Part shown: piece by piece, positions 7,178-15,261 of the stretch
Layout of the letters: the number at the start of each line of letters is the position of its first letter
How positions within the stretch are numbered: the stretch's first letter is position 1
Assembly (NCBI GenBank): GCA_003454975.1
Contig: DMST01000081.1
Coordinates: 1-24,781, forward strand
DNA from: Cytophagales bacterium
GTDB lineage: Bacteria > Bacteroidota > Bacteroidia > Cytophagales > Cyclobacteriaceae
Length of the DNA: 24,781 nt
Direction: 5' to 3'
Notes under the pieces: model-generated
What the model was told of the DNA's origin: nothing
The model's input: the letters and a program-made list of their open reading frames with translations, nothing else
The model's database searches: none
Made by a program: the position numbers and the translations under genes

Positions 7178-8092
7178 ATGGTTAACGAACAACAACAGCA
7201 AATGCTGACGGCATTGGCACAGGGGCTATCCACACCTCCCCGCACCCCCATTTTGCGGACTCCCAAAGAGTACGGTATGGAGTATGAAGAGATCTCTTTC
7301 ACTACCGCCGACGGGGTGAAGATCCAGGGATGGTTCATCCCGGCAAACTCAGACAAAGTGATCATCAGCAACCACTTCTCTCCGGCTAACCGATACGGCT
7401 TTGCGGGGCACATGGAAGGCTTGGACTTTGCCGGTGGGTTTGAAGTGAACTTTCTGCCCCGGTACAAGGCTTTGCACGATGCGGGGTACAACGTACTGGC
7501 GTATGACCTTCGCAGCCACGGCGAAAGTGGTGATGGGGAAGGCAAGATTTCTGGAGTGGGCTACTACGAATGGCAGGAGGTACTTGCTTCTATTGACTAC
7601 ATTAAGTCACGCGAGGATACCGCTAACCAGGATATTTCCCTGATGAGCATGTGCATGGGAGCCAATGCTACCATCAATGCCATGGAGAAAAAGCCTGAAG
7701 CGTTTAAAGACATCAAATCCTTGATTGCCATTGCACCTTTGAAGGGCAAAACCACCATCGAAAGACAGTCAGAGCAAATGGGGATTCCCTCTGATGCGGC
7801 CGTAGCCGCCTTTGAGCCCATCTACAACAGCATTACGGGGCTTACCGTGGAAGACCACAACATCATACCCAAGGCCAAGAACATCCAGATACCTACTTAC
7901 TTCTTGCAGGTGAGAAATGACACTAACTCCCGCTGGACGGATGTACAGGAGATTTTTGATAACACGCCGGTGGAGGATAAGAAAATTGAGTACGTGGAGG
8001 AAACCCCCTGGAGATTCAAAGGGTACACCTACTTCTCCGAGCACCCAGAAAGTATGATCGAGTGGTTTGACAATCACATGAAGGAAGCGTAA
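7178..8092 (+). CDS. Alpha/beta-hydrolase-fold protein 2, paralogue of the preceding gene
   Basis: A 304-residue paralogue of the upstream protein, 28 nt downstream and clearly in the same operon. Shared blocks include Y-G-x-x-Y-E-x-I-x-F-T (about 32-42), DGVKIQGW (45-52), DLRSHGES (110-117), the elbow LMSMCMGANA (155-164) with Cys159, and Asp248 in VRNDTN. As in the first protein, the catalytic His position is Arg (Arg279 in PWRFKGYTY), with a conserved HP at 289-290. The C-termini end alike (WFD-x-HM). The two proteins may form a heterodimer or act on the same compound; this is inference from tandem placement. The Gln-rich start (NEQQQQ) replaces the shorter N-terminus of protein 1. Substrate unknown. 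Confidence 0.88.
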   Translation: MVNEQQQQMLTALAQGLSTPPRTPILRTPKEYGMEYEEISFTTADGVKIQGWFIPANSDKVIISNHFSPANRYGFAGHMEGLDFAGGFEVNFLPRYKALHDAGYNVLAYDLRSHGESGDGEGKISGVGYYEWQEVLASIDYIKSREDTANQDISLMSMCMGANATINAMEKKPEAFKDIKSLIAIAPLKGKTTIERQSEQMGIPSDAAVAAFEPIYNSITGLTVEDHNIIPKAKNIQIPTYFLQVRNDTNSRWTDVQEIFDNTPVEDKKIEYVEETPWRFKGYTYFSEHPESMIEWFDNHMKEA

Positions 8093-8093
8093 C

Positions 8094-8624
8094 ATGCTCA
8101 TGATGGCGATCATGATTTCAAAATGGGCAGTAGCAGTACTGGTAGTATTATCAGTACTGCTAGCCCTTTTCCTGGTAGGCAAAAAATCAGTAAGGGCTGA
8201 TGTGGAGATATCTGCCTCCCCGCAAGAGGTGTGGGCCGTCCTCACTGATGTAGCGCGTGCCGGGGAGTGGAACACCGTATTGGTACCCCAAGGGGGAGAA
8301 CTACGGGAAGGGAATTCGATTCAATACGAGTTTTTTCAAGAGGAAGGGGGGAAACCTTCTGTTATGAACGCGAAGGTGAAGCAGCTAGAGCCTCATGCCC
8401 TCATTAACCAAGCCGGGGGAATTCCTGGAGTATTGACGTTTGATCACCGCTACGTGATCTCCTCTGACGAGGAGGGCTATACTACCGTTACCATACGGGA
8501 AGAATACCGGGGCATCATGGTTCCCTTTTGGAACCCCGAGCCCGTAGAGCGTGCTTATGGCAGACTGTTGGGGCTGCTGAAAGAAAGAGTACTAGAAGTG
8601 AAAGGAACCCATGAACTTAATTAG
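8094..8624 (+). CDS. SRPBCC-family (START/polyketide cyclase-like) protein with N-terminal TM anchor
   Basis: A 176-residue protein. Residues 9-29 are a single hydrophobic segment, followed by a domain beginning VRADVEISASPQEVWAVLTD, the characteristic start of SRPBCC helix-grip folds (strand, then the P-x-x-V-W helix). It continues to a C-terminal amphipathic helix (ERAYGRLLGLLKERVLEV). Such domains hold hydrophobic ligands in a deep pocket; no catalytic residues can be assigned. The anchor places the domain at the membrane. Its ATG is one base after the stop of hydrolase-fold protein 2, and its end overlaps the start of AraC regulator 2 by 14 nt, so the four genes are translationally linked. 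Start codons at 8103 (MAIM) or 8115 (MISK) are alternatives and would keep the anchor. Confidence 0.83.
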   Translation: MLMMAIMISKWAVAVLVVLSVLLALFLVGKKSVRADVEISASPQEVWAVLTDVARAGEWNTVLVPQGGELREGNSIQYEFFQEEGGKPSVMNAKVKQLEPHALINQAGGIPGVLTFDHRYVISSDEEGYTTVTIREEYRGIMVPFWNPEPVERAYGRLLGLLKERVLEVKGTHELN

Positions 8625-9570
8625 CGAAAATAGCAGAGAGGAACTGAGTGCTGGTAAGCCCAAGCGGAAGAAGGTAAAGATTGCTTCGGTAAGCCAGGTG
8701 CATGAATTTTTTGGTTTGGGCAAACCCAAACATCCTCTGATTTCGGTAATGCCCATAACCGATGAGATGACCAACTTTGACTACGGGGATGTGACCTACC
8801 TTTTCGATTTATACCAGATTAGCCTTAAAAAGGGCATCAAGGGTAGTATCTCCTACGGGCGGAACGCGTATGATTTTCAGGAAGGAACCATGGTATTTAC
8901 CAAACCTGACCAATCCTTGAGCATAGAAACGGGAGAGGACTACCAAGGCAGCTCAGGATGGACGGTGGTGTTCCACCCGGACCTGATCCGAAAATCGGAC
9001 TTGGGGCAGGCCATTGACAAATACTCGTTTTTCTCTTACGAAGTAAGCGAGGCCTTGCACCTGTCGGACGATGAACAGAAAACCCTGACAGAGCTAGTGG
9101 AGAAGATAGAAAAGGAATATAGCCAGGTGATCGATCGGCATAGCCAGGAGCTAATCGTCTCCAACCTCAAGCTACTGCTAGACTACTGCACGCGCTACTA
9201 TGATCGGCAATTTTACACCCGTACCAACCTTAACAAAGACTTCGTTACCCAATTCGAATCCTTGCTCAAGGAATACTATGCCTCGGACAAACCTCTGGAG
9301 CTAGGGGTGCCAACGGTGAAGTATTGCGGAGAGACGATGCATATGTCTTCGCACTACCTGAGTGACCTCCTGCGGAAGGAAACGGGCAGAGGGGCCCAGG
9401 ATCACATCTATTTTTTCTTGATTGAGCGGGCAAAAACGCAGCTCCTCAATACCCAAGAGTCTGTAAGCCAGGTAGCCTATAGCCTTGGTTTTGAATACCC
9501 CAACCACTTCAGTAAACTATTCAAAAAGAAAACCGGGATGAGTCCTGGAGAGTACCGAAATTTGAATTAG
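8611..9570 (+). CDS. AraC-family transcriptional regulator 2, last gene of the hydrolase operon
   Basis: A 319-residue regulator closely resembling regulator 1 at 1849-2763. The shared blocks are KHPLIS, YSFFSYE, EALHLS, VFHPDLIR and the HTH segment YLSDLL-K/R-KETGR. The DNA-binding domain occupies about 232-319, with the second helix-turn-helix around SVSQVAYSLGFEYPNHFSKL and the terminal TGMSPGEYR. A short Lys-rich N-terminal extension (GKPKRKKVK) is absent from regulator 1. The ATG lies inside the end of the SRPBCC gene (14-nt overlap), implying coupled translation. It may bind the half-sites at 6185-6245 and control its own operon; which paralogue binds which promoter is unknown. No terminator is obvious in the 100-bp gap that follows. 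Confidence 0.92.
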   Translation: MNLISENSREELSAGKPKRKKVKIASVSQVHEFFGLGKPKHPLISVMPITDEMTNFDYGDVTYLFDLYQISLKKGIKGSISYGRNAYDFQEGTMVFTKPDQSLSIETGEDYQGSSGWTVVFHPDLIRKSDLGQAIDKYSFFSYEVSEALHLSDDEQKTLTELVEKIEKEYSQVIDRHSQELIVSNLKLLLDYCTRYYDRQFYTRTNLNKDFVTQFESLLKEYYASDKPLELGVPTVKYCGETMHMSSHYLSDLLRKETGRGAQDHIYFFLIERAKTQLLNTQESVSQVAYSLGFEYPNHFSKLFKKKTGMSPGEYRNLN

Positions 9571-9670
9571 GATTGCTCCCTATATCCCTCTCCCAGCTGA
9601 ATGTTAAGATCTGGAAAGCCTTGGGAAGCTAGGCGTTTTGAACGTTCTGTACTAAGTAAAATAGTCACGA

Positions 9671-10591
9671 ATGAGCCAAAAAGGAGACATTCTACAATAC
9701 AACAGGCTACAGGAACTGTATCAGGACTTGGGCATGCCCATTGGTCAGGATGCGGAATTTACCATCCATAGCCTGTTGGATATCCACGATACAGCTTCCT
9801 ATAAATCTCCGGTATTCCGAGCCAACTATTACTCCTTTGTGTTCATCAAGCAGGGAGAGGGCAATTATACTACCGACCATCAGACTTTCGAGTATGTAGA
9901 CCGGACGGTGTATTTCACGAACCCGGGCCACCTTAAAGCCTTTGAGTTTTACCACCTGGAGGATGCCTACTTGGTAACCTTGAGTGAAGAATTCCTGAAG
10001 AATAATGTCCATCAGGACATCTTTGAAGAATTTCCCTTTTTGCTGGCTGAGACCATTCCTCCACAGACCTTTGATGAATCGGGGTTTGCAGAGATTGAGC
10101 TTCTGTATCAGCAAATTCTCAAGGAGGACCAAGGCCAATCCGGGCATAAATACCGCATCATTGGCAGCTTGTTTGTCGTTATTCTGCTCAAGCTCAAGGA
10201 GCAGTTTTGGTCTGATTATCACCCCTTGAAAGAAGGAGACCGCAGCTCCTTAATTGTGAAAAACTTCAAAAGACTACTGGAGCAGCACTACCGCGAACTG
10301 GCCGAGGGTCAAATCCAAACCCAGTTCAAAGCCAAAGACTACGCCGAGGTCCTACACTTAAATCCTTCCTATTTCAGCACCGTCATTAAGAGTAAAACGG
10401 GCAGTTCGGTTTCGCAATGGATCAGCGACAAAACCCTCAACCAGGCCAAGGCTTTGCTCCTTCATTCGTCAGCTTCTATAAAAGAGATTGGTTTTCAGCT
10501 GGGGTTCTCCGAAACCGCTCATTTTAGCAACTTTTTCAAAAAGCATACAGGAATTACTCCCACGGCTTTTAGAGTAAAAAACAACGCCTAG
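9671..10591 (+). CDS. AraC-family transcriptional regulator 3
   Basis: A 306-residue regulator of a different subfamily from regulators 1 and 2. The N-terminal half looks like a cupin-type sensor domain: YYSFVFIKQGEGNYT at about 53-67 is the usual beta-strand entry, and VYFTNPGHLKAF follows. The C-terminal 90 residues form the AraC DNA-binding domain, with helix-turn-helix units around KDYAEVLHLNPSYFSTVIKS and SIKEIGFQLGFSETAHFSNF, ending TGITPTAFR. It precedes the SDR gene at 10687 by 95 bp on the same strand, an arrangement often seen where an AraC protein regulates a neighbouring reductase. The ATG at 9671 is the only good start. A possible -7 sequence for the SDR lies between them, so separate transcription is likely. 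Confidence 0.92.
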   Translation: MSQKGDILQYNRLQELYQDLGMPIGQDAEFTIHSLLDIHDTASYKSPVFRANYYSFVFIKQGEGNYTTDHQTFEYVDRTVYFTNPGHLKAFEFYHLEDAYLVTLSEEFLKNNVHQDIFEEFPFLLAETIPPQTFDESGFAEIELLYQQILKEDQGQSGHKYRIIGSLFVVILLKLKEQFWSDYHPLKEGDRSSLIVKNFKRLLEQHYRELAEGQIQTQFKAKDYAEVLHLNPSYFSTVIKSKTGSSVSQWISDKTLNQAKALLLHSSASIKEIGFQLGFSETAHFSNFFKKHTGITPTAFRVKNNA

Positions 10592-10657
10592 GCAAGGGGC
10601 CAACCGATCTGCAATCCTTACTAACCATTTCGCAACGGCGGAGGCGGCACAGCGTGC

Positions 10658-10665
10658 GATGTTTG
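10658..10665 (+). promoter_or_regulatory. Possible -7 element for the second SDR gene
   Basis: GATGTTTG fits TAnnTTTG except at its first base. A transcript starting about 7 nt downstream would leave a short leader before the ATG at 10687 and would exclude the GTG at 10654 as start. A -33 TTTG is not seen at the standard spacing. Confidence 0.35.
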
Positions 10666-10686
10666 TATCATCAAAAACAACAAAAT

Positions 10687-11445
10687 ATGATGAGCAAAAT
10701 AGCACTTGTAACCGGAGGCAGCCGTGGGCTGGGGAAAAATATGGCATTGGCCCTGGCCAAAGCAGGAAAAGACGTAGTACTCACGTACCGCACTCAAAAG
10801 GCCGAAGCGGAGGCCGTGGTTAAGGATATTGAAAACCTAGGACAAAGGGCAGCGGCCTTGCCTTTGGACGTTTCCGTACCGGCCAGCTTTGATGAATTTA
10901 TCAGGCAGATGAAAGCAACCCTCTCCGACTTTTTTGGGGCGGATATGATCGACTTCATCATCAACAATGCCGGCGTAGGCGTACATGCCGGCTACGCAGA
11001 TACCACCGAGGAACAGTTTGATGCCTTGATGAATATCCACCTGAAGGCGCCTTTCTTTCTCACGCAGAAAGTACTTCCCATTTTGAACGACGGAGGCGGT
11101 ATTGTCAACGTATCCACGGGGCTAGCTCGGTTTACCTTGCCGGGCTACGATGCCTACGCCATGATGAAAGGGGGGATCGAGACCCTTACCCGCTATCAGG
11201 CAAAAACTTTGGGTAGCCGGGGCATTCGTGCCAACGTAATTGCTCCTGGGGCCATCGCTACTGACTTTGGTGGGGGTGCGGTACGAGACAATGCGGAAAT
11301 CAACGGATTCATAGCTTCGCAGACTGCCTTGGGTAGGGTAGGACAAGCCGACGATATCGGAGGCGTGGTGGCCTTCTTGTGCTCGGAGGAAGCCCGGTGG
11401 GTGAATGCTCAGCGTCTGGAGGCTTCGGGGGGTATGTTTCTGTAA
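10687..11445 (+). CDS. SDR-family oxidoreductase (FabG-like)
   Basis: Classical SDR of 252 residues, presumably NAD(P)H-dependent and cytoplasmic. Seen: TGGSRGLG (9-16), DVS at 61-63 in the cofactor region, NNAGVG (93-98), YAMMK with Tyr157 and Lys161, APGAIATDFGGG (186-197), and the C-terminal ASGGMFL. The residue 13 before the catalytic Tyr is Thr144 (VSTGLAR), where most classical SDRs have Ser; Ser143 is adjacent. The Arg in TYRTQ (residue 35) suggests a preference for NADP(H), by general SDR knowledge. I start at ATG 10687; an ATG one codon later is equally possible, and an upstream in-frame GTG (10654) is unlikely because it precedes a possible -7 element. The following gap contains a weak hairpin at 11555-11581 and no gene. 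Confidence 0.92.
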   Translation: MMSKIALVTGGSRGLGKNMALALAKAGKDVVLTYRTQKAEAEAVVKDIENLGQRAAALPLDVSVPASFDEFIRQMKATLSDFFGADMIDFIINNAGVGVHAGYADTTEEQFDALMNIHLKAPFFLTQKVLPILNDGGGIVNVSTGLARFTLPGYDAYAMMKGGIETLTRYQAKTLGSRGIRANVIAPGAIATDFGGGAVRDNAEINGFIASQTALGRVGQADDIGGVVAFLCSEEARWVNAQRLEASGGMFL

Positions 11446-11652
11446 TCCCAATGGCCGCCCTTGGGTAGGAAGGACACCGGCAGATTGACCGGCCATCCGC
11501 AGGCCCAACGGATTCATTTCTTTATTTGGATGATACCGCCGGATGCACCAATGAGGGAACCGAGAGAGGCTCTGGTTTCCCACTAGCCAGAGCTTCTCTT
11601 ACAGATTTCCACCTTTCCTACCAAAATAGCATCGGCAGATCGCGCTAGCCTA

Positions 11653-11660
11653 TATCTTTG
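11653..11660 (+). promoter_or_regulatory. -7 promoter element for ligA
   Basis: TATCTTTG is a perfect match to the Bacteroidota TAnnTTTG element, ending 24 nt before the ATG at 11685. It overlaps an in-frame TTG at 11658, ruling that out as the start. No clear -33 TTTG is seen. Confidence 0.6.
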
Positions 11661-11684
11661 CGCTCCAAACTTGAAGGTACGCGC

Positions 11685-13700
11685 ATGACCCGTGATGAAG
11701 CCATCTCGCGAATAGCTGAGCTTACGCAACAGATCAACTACCACAGTGATCTGTATTACAATCAGGATACGACCGAAATCTCAGATTTCGAATTTGATCA
11801 GCTGTTGGCGCAATTGATCCAGCTAGAGGAAGAATTTCCTGACCTGAAAGCACCCGATTCGCCAAGCCAGCGGGTAGGCGGGGCGGTTGTGAAGGAGTTC
11901 AACTCAGTAGAACACCGGTTCCCCATGCTATCGCTGGGCAACACCTACAACCATGATGAGCTGCGCGAGTTTGATGAGCGTGTCAAAAAGGGCTTGGGTA
12001 CGGAGGACTTCGAGTACGTATGCGAGCTTAAGTTTGATGGCGTTGCCCTAAGCCTGGGCTACGAAAACGGCCTGCTTACCCGGGCCGTCACTCGTGGCGA
12101 CGGTACCCGGGGTGATGAAGTAACGTGGAATGCCAAGACCATCCGTTCGGTACCGTTGCGAATTCAAGGGGACAATCTACCGGAATACTTTGAGGTGCGA
12201 GGCGAGGTGTTTATGCCCTTGGAAGTCTTCCAGGCACTGAATAAAGAAAAAGAAGAGAAAGGGGAAGCCCTGCTGGCCAATCCGCGCAATACCGCATCGG
12301 GCACCCTCAAGATGCAGGATAGTAAGATAGTGGCTAGCCGTAAGCTGGATATGTACCTGTATCAGCTTATGGATGGCGGTGCGCTCAACATTGCCACCCA
12401 TTCGGATGCTGTCACCTGGCTGGCGGACGCAGGTTTCCAGGTATCCCAAACTTGGCGCAAGTGTGCCAATGTGGACGAAATCATTGCTTACATAGAGGAG
12501 TGGGAAGAGAAACGCCATAGCCTACCGCTGGATACCGATGGTATCGTGATCAAGGTAAACGACTATGCGCAGCAGGACGAATTGGGCTTTACCTCCAAGA
12601 GCCCACGCTGGGCCATCTCGTTCAAATACAAGGCAGAAAGTGCCGCTACCCAGCTGAAGGAGATTACCTACCAAGTAGGCCGGACCGGGTCGGTGACCCC
12701 GGTGGCCAATTTGGAACCCGTGTTGCTAGCCGGCACTACGGTAAAACGTGCCAGCCTGCACAACGCCAACGAGATTGCCCGCTTAGATCTGCGCCTGGGG
12801 GATACCGTATTTGTGGAAAAGGGCGGAGAGATTATCCCGAAAGTGACGGGGGTAGATTTTGGCAAGCGCCCGGCGAATAGTGTGGCGGTGGAGTTCCCGA
12901 CGCATTGCCCGGAGTGCGGCACGGAGCTAGTACGCGTAGAGGGCGAAGCCAACCACTTTTGCCCCAACATAAAGGGCTGCCCGCCCCAGATCACCGGCCG
13001 GGTGGAGCACTTTATCCAACGAAACGCCCTGGATATTGACAGCATTGGTAGTAAAACCATTGCCCAGTTTAACCGGGAGGGCATGCTCAATAATGTAGCG
13101 GATTTGTACGCACTGAGCTTTGACAGGATTGTGGCGCTGGAAGGATTTCAGGAGAAGGGGACGAATAAGATTTTACAAGGGATAGAAGCCTCCAAGCAGA
13201 TACCCTACGAGCGCGTGTTGTTTGGCTTGGGCATTCGCTATGTAGGCCGTACAGTGGCGGAGAAGCTGGCGGAAGGCTTCCCGACCATTGAGGCGCTGTC
13301 CGCAGCCAGCGAAGAGGAGCTGGTGGCCGTGAATGAGATTGGCGAACGTATAGCCAAAAGTGTGAAGGAATGGTTTGCCGATGCAGACAATGTGGCTTTG
13401 GTAGAACAACTGAAAAACGCCGGTTTGCAGTTTACCCTACAAAAGGAGGAGGTAGAGCAGGCCAGCAACGCGCTGGAAGGCAAAAAATTTGTAGTTTCGG
13501 GCGTTTTTGAGCACTTCGAACGCGATGAACTGAAACAGGCTATTGCTACGCATGGGGGGAAGGTGGTTTCCTCGATTTCCAAAAACACCGATTACGTAGT
13601 AGCGGGTGATAACATGGGCCCTAGTAAGCGCCAAAAGGCCGAAAAGTTGGAGGTGCCCATCCTCACCGAGCAGGAGTTCATTCAGATGATAGGGGAATAA
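11685..13700 (+). CDS. ligA: NAD+-dependent DNA ligase LigA
   Basis: Seals nicks in duplex DNA using NAD+, essential in replication and repair. The 671-residue length is normal for LigA. Domains in order: Ia with Y-H-x-x-Y-Y (19-25); nucleotidyltransferase with the adenylated Lys116 in ELKFDG and downstream TRGDGTRGDEVT (136-147); ANPRNTASGTLK (198-209); DTDGIVIKV (283-291); PRWAISFKY (307-315); OB fold with VGRTGSVTPVA (331-341); a four-Cys zinc finger (Cys408, 411, 426, 432); helix-hairpin-helix repeats around 450-560; and a C-terminal BRCT domain (about 597-671, GKKFVVSGVFEHFERDE). Start at ATG 11685 is supported by the -7 element just upstream. The next gene starts one base after the stop. 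Confidence 0.98.
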   Translation: MTRDEAISRIAELTQQINYHSDLYYNQDTTEISDFEFDQLLAQLIQLEEEFPDLKAPDSPSQRVGGAVVKEFNSVEHRFPMLSLGNTYNHDELREFDERVKKGLGTEDFEYVCELKFDGVALSLGYENGLLTRAVTRGDGTRGDEVTWNAKTIRSVPLRIQGDNLPEYFEVRGEVFMPLEVFQALNKEKEEKGEALLANPRNTASGTLKMQDSKIVASRKLDMYLYQLMDGGALNIATHSDAVTWLADAGFQVSQTWRKCANVDEIIAYIEEWEEKRHSLPLDTDGIVIKVNDYAQQDELGFTSKSPRWAISFKYKAESAATQLKEITYQVGRTGSVTPVANLEPVLLAGTTVKRASLHNANEIARLDLRLGDTVFVEKGGEIIPKVTGVDFGKRPANSVAVEFPTHCPECGTELVRVEGEANHFCPNIKGCPPQITGRVEHFIQRNALDIDSIGSKTIAQFNREGMLNNVADLYALSFDRIVALEGFQEKGTNKILQGIEASKQIPYERVLFGLGIRYVGRTVAEKLAEGFPTIEALSAASEEELVAVNEIGERIAKSVKEWFADADNVALVEQLKNAGLQFTLQKEEVEQASNALEGKKFVVSGVFEHFERDELKQAIATHGGKVVSSISKNTDYVVAGDNMGPSKRQKAEKLEVPILTEQEFIQMIGE

Positions 13701-13701
13701 T

Positions 13702-14229
13702 ATGTGGCCAATCAAATCCAAGTTTCTTGACTTGCACATCCGCAAGCGGTTAAAGGCCACAGTGAAACGGCGAACCGTTCGGTTTGAGGATGCTACTCAG
13801 GTGGGTATACTTTTCCCTTTCGAGGGGCCGGTATCGGCAGGGAAGATCCGCATATTTGCAGACCGCCTTAAAGAGCAGGGAAAGCAAGTGACCTTGCTAA
13901 CCTTTAGTCCCCAGCCCCTGGAGAATCCATTGACCGGCATAGAGTGCTACACCAGGAAAGACTTCTCCCTAATGGGAGCCATATCCAACGAGGCGGTCCA
14001 AAGTTTTACCAATCAGACCTTTGACTATCTGTTTTATTTTGGCCCGCCACCGGTGCCAGAGATGCAATGCATCCTGGCCGAAAGTAAGGCAGGTTGCCGC
14101 ATTGGGGCTTACCAACCGGAAGCTACAGCCTTCTTTGAATTAATGATCCAGGGCCCGGATCCTTCGCACTGGGACGACCTATTTCGCGAATACACGGCCT
14201 ACACGCAAAAATTACAAACTGCTTCATGA
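13702..14229 (+). CDS. DUF6913-like conserved protein between ligA and dapA
   Basis: A 175-residue protein that I believe belongs to the Bacteroidota family DUF6913, recognised mainly from its N-terminal pattern (basic IRKRLKATVKRRTVRFEDA followed by VGILFPF) and its place between ligA and dapA. No enzyme motif is visible. It alternates hydrophobic strands with helices (VGILFPF, VTLLTFS, FDYLFYFGPPP), suggesting a Rossmann-like alpha/beta fold. No signal peptide or membrane segment. The ATG lies one base after the ligA stop, and its own stop overlaps the dapA start (ATGA), so the three genes are co-translated. The function is not known to me. Confidence 0.88.
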   Translation: MWPIKSKFLDLHIRKRLKATVKRRTVRFEDATQVGILFPFEGPVSAGKIRIFADRLKEQGKQVTLLTFSPQPLENPLTGIECYTRKDFSLMGAISNEAVQSFTNQTFDYLFYFGPPPVPEMQCILAESKAGCRIGAYQPEATAFFELMIQGPDPSHWDDLFREYTAYTQKLQTAS

Positions 14230-15107
14230 GCACCTTTCAGGGGACCGGGGTTGCCTTGGTCACGCCTTTCACCAAAGCCGGTGAGATTGACTACACCGGC
14301 CTAGAGAATGTATTACAACATACCGCGCAAGGGGTAGACTACTGGGTAGTGCAAGGCACCACCGGCGAGGCGTCGGTGATTACCCCAGAAGACAAAGCGG
14401 AGATATTGCGCTTTACCATCGGGCACAACCCTAAACAGTTGCCCATTGTGTTTGGCATTGGCGGAAACGATACCCGGGTGGTGGTAAATGCAGTGAAAAC
14501 GGTAGACCTTACGGGGGTAGATGCCGTACTGTCGGTAGCCCCATATTATAATAAACCTACTGACGAAGGGTTTGTGCGCCACTTCACCGCGGTGGCTGAT
14601 GCCAGCCCTAAGCCCATTATTCTCTATAACGTACCGGGCCGCACGGCCAAAAATATGTCGGCTGAGGCCATTTTACGTTTGGCCGAGCATCCCAACATTA
14701 TCGCCGTGAAGGAAGCTTCGGGCGATATAGAACAAGGGATGGAAATTGCCCGCCATCAACCTGAGGGTTTTCAACTGATCTCTGGCGATGACCTGCTCAC
14801 CGTTGCTCTTATGAGTGTGGGCGCCGTGGGGGTTATCTCCGTGTTGGCAAACCTGCTTCCCGTTACCTTCCAGACGATGGTGCATAGCGCCCTAAAGGGT
14901 GACTTTGTGGCTGCCCGCCAAGCTGCCTATAAGCTGCTGAAAATCAACCCGCTGATGTACCAGGAGAGTAATCCTGTTGGAGTAAAGGCGGCCATGGATA
15001 TGCTAGACATTTGCGAACCCTGGGTTCGGCTGCCGCTGATTGAAGCATCCCCAGCATTGACCCAGCGGATTAAAGCGGTAATGACGCAGGAAGGGCTCAA
15101 AAGCTAG
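14226..15107 (+). CDS. dapA: 4-hydroxy-tetrahydrodipicolinate synthase
   Basis: Condenses pyruvate and aspartate semialdehyde in the diaminopimelate/lysine pathway. The 293-residue length is typical. Seen: G-T-T-G-E (44-48) with the active-site Thr residues; SVAPYYNKP (103-111); YNVPGRT (134-140) with the catalytic Tyr134 and Arg139 contacting the substrate; and the Schiff-base Lys162 in AVKEASGD. SGDDL (187-191) and GAVGVISVLANL follow as in the family. The start ATG overlaps the preceding stop in an ATGA junction, so translation is coupled. A hairpin at 15126-15143 follows the stop. This is the end of the ligA-led unit. Confidence 0.97.
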   Translation: MSTFQGTGVALVTPFTKAGEIDYTGLENVLQHTAQGVDYWVVQGTTGEASVITPEDKAEILRFTIGHNPKQLPIVFGIGGNDTRVVVNAVKTVDLTGVDAVLSVAPYYNKPTDEGFVRHFTAVADASPKPIILYNVPGRTAKNMSAEAILRLAEHPNIIAVKEASGDIEQGMEIARHQPEGFQLISGDDLLTVALMSVGAVGVISVLANLLPVTFQTMVHSALKGDFVAARQAAYKLLKINPLMYQESNPVGVKAAMDMLDICEPWVRLPLIEASPALTQRIKAVMTQEGLKS

Positions 15108-15125
15108 TTTTGGCTATCTATAAAG

Positions 15126-15143
15126 GCACCCAGAAATGGGTGC
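15126..15143 (+). terminator. Hairpin after dapA, probable terminator
   Basis: GCACCCA (15126-15132), a GAAA loop, then TGGGTGC (15137-15143): a perfect 7-bp stem 18 nt after the dapA stop. The T run after it is weak (TCTTGCGATTT). Confidence 0.5.
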
Positions 15144-15261
15144 TCTTGCGATTTAGTGTAATAATTCGATCATCTGCCTTTTTAGGACCTTCATCGATGT
15201 AGAATCAGTTGCCTTCGAAATTTGAGTTTTGCAAGCCGAGCTATTATTACCTTTCGTTATA

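Noticed and set aside
9630..9639. TAGGCGTTTT before AraC regulator 3, resembling the shared half-site
   Set aside because: No second copy 21 bp away and no ACCTTTG at the required distance, so it does not fit the three-promoter pattern.
10656..10665. GCGATGTTTG before the second SDR, resembling the shared half-site
   Set aside because: It lacks a partner 21 bp upstream and is better explained as part of a -7 element.
11555..11581. Hairpin with GGGAACC and GGTTTCCC arms between the second SDR and ligA
   Set aside because: It has bulges, lies about 110 nt after the SDR stop and has no T run; too weak to call a terminator.
11658..11684. TTG start giving nine extra residues on LigA
   Set aside because: It overlaps a perfect TATCTTTG -7 element, and the conserved LigA N-terminus begins at the ATG at 11685.
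12177..13760. Several long minus-strand frames opposite ligA
   Set aside because: They run antisense to a fully conserved ligase with no domain content; their length reflects the codon bias of the real gene.
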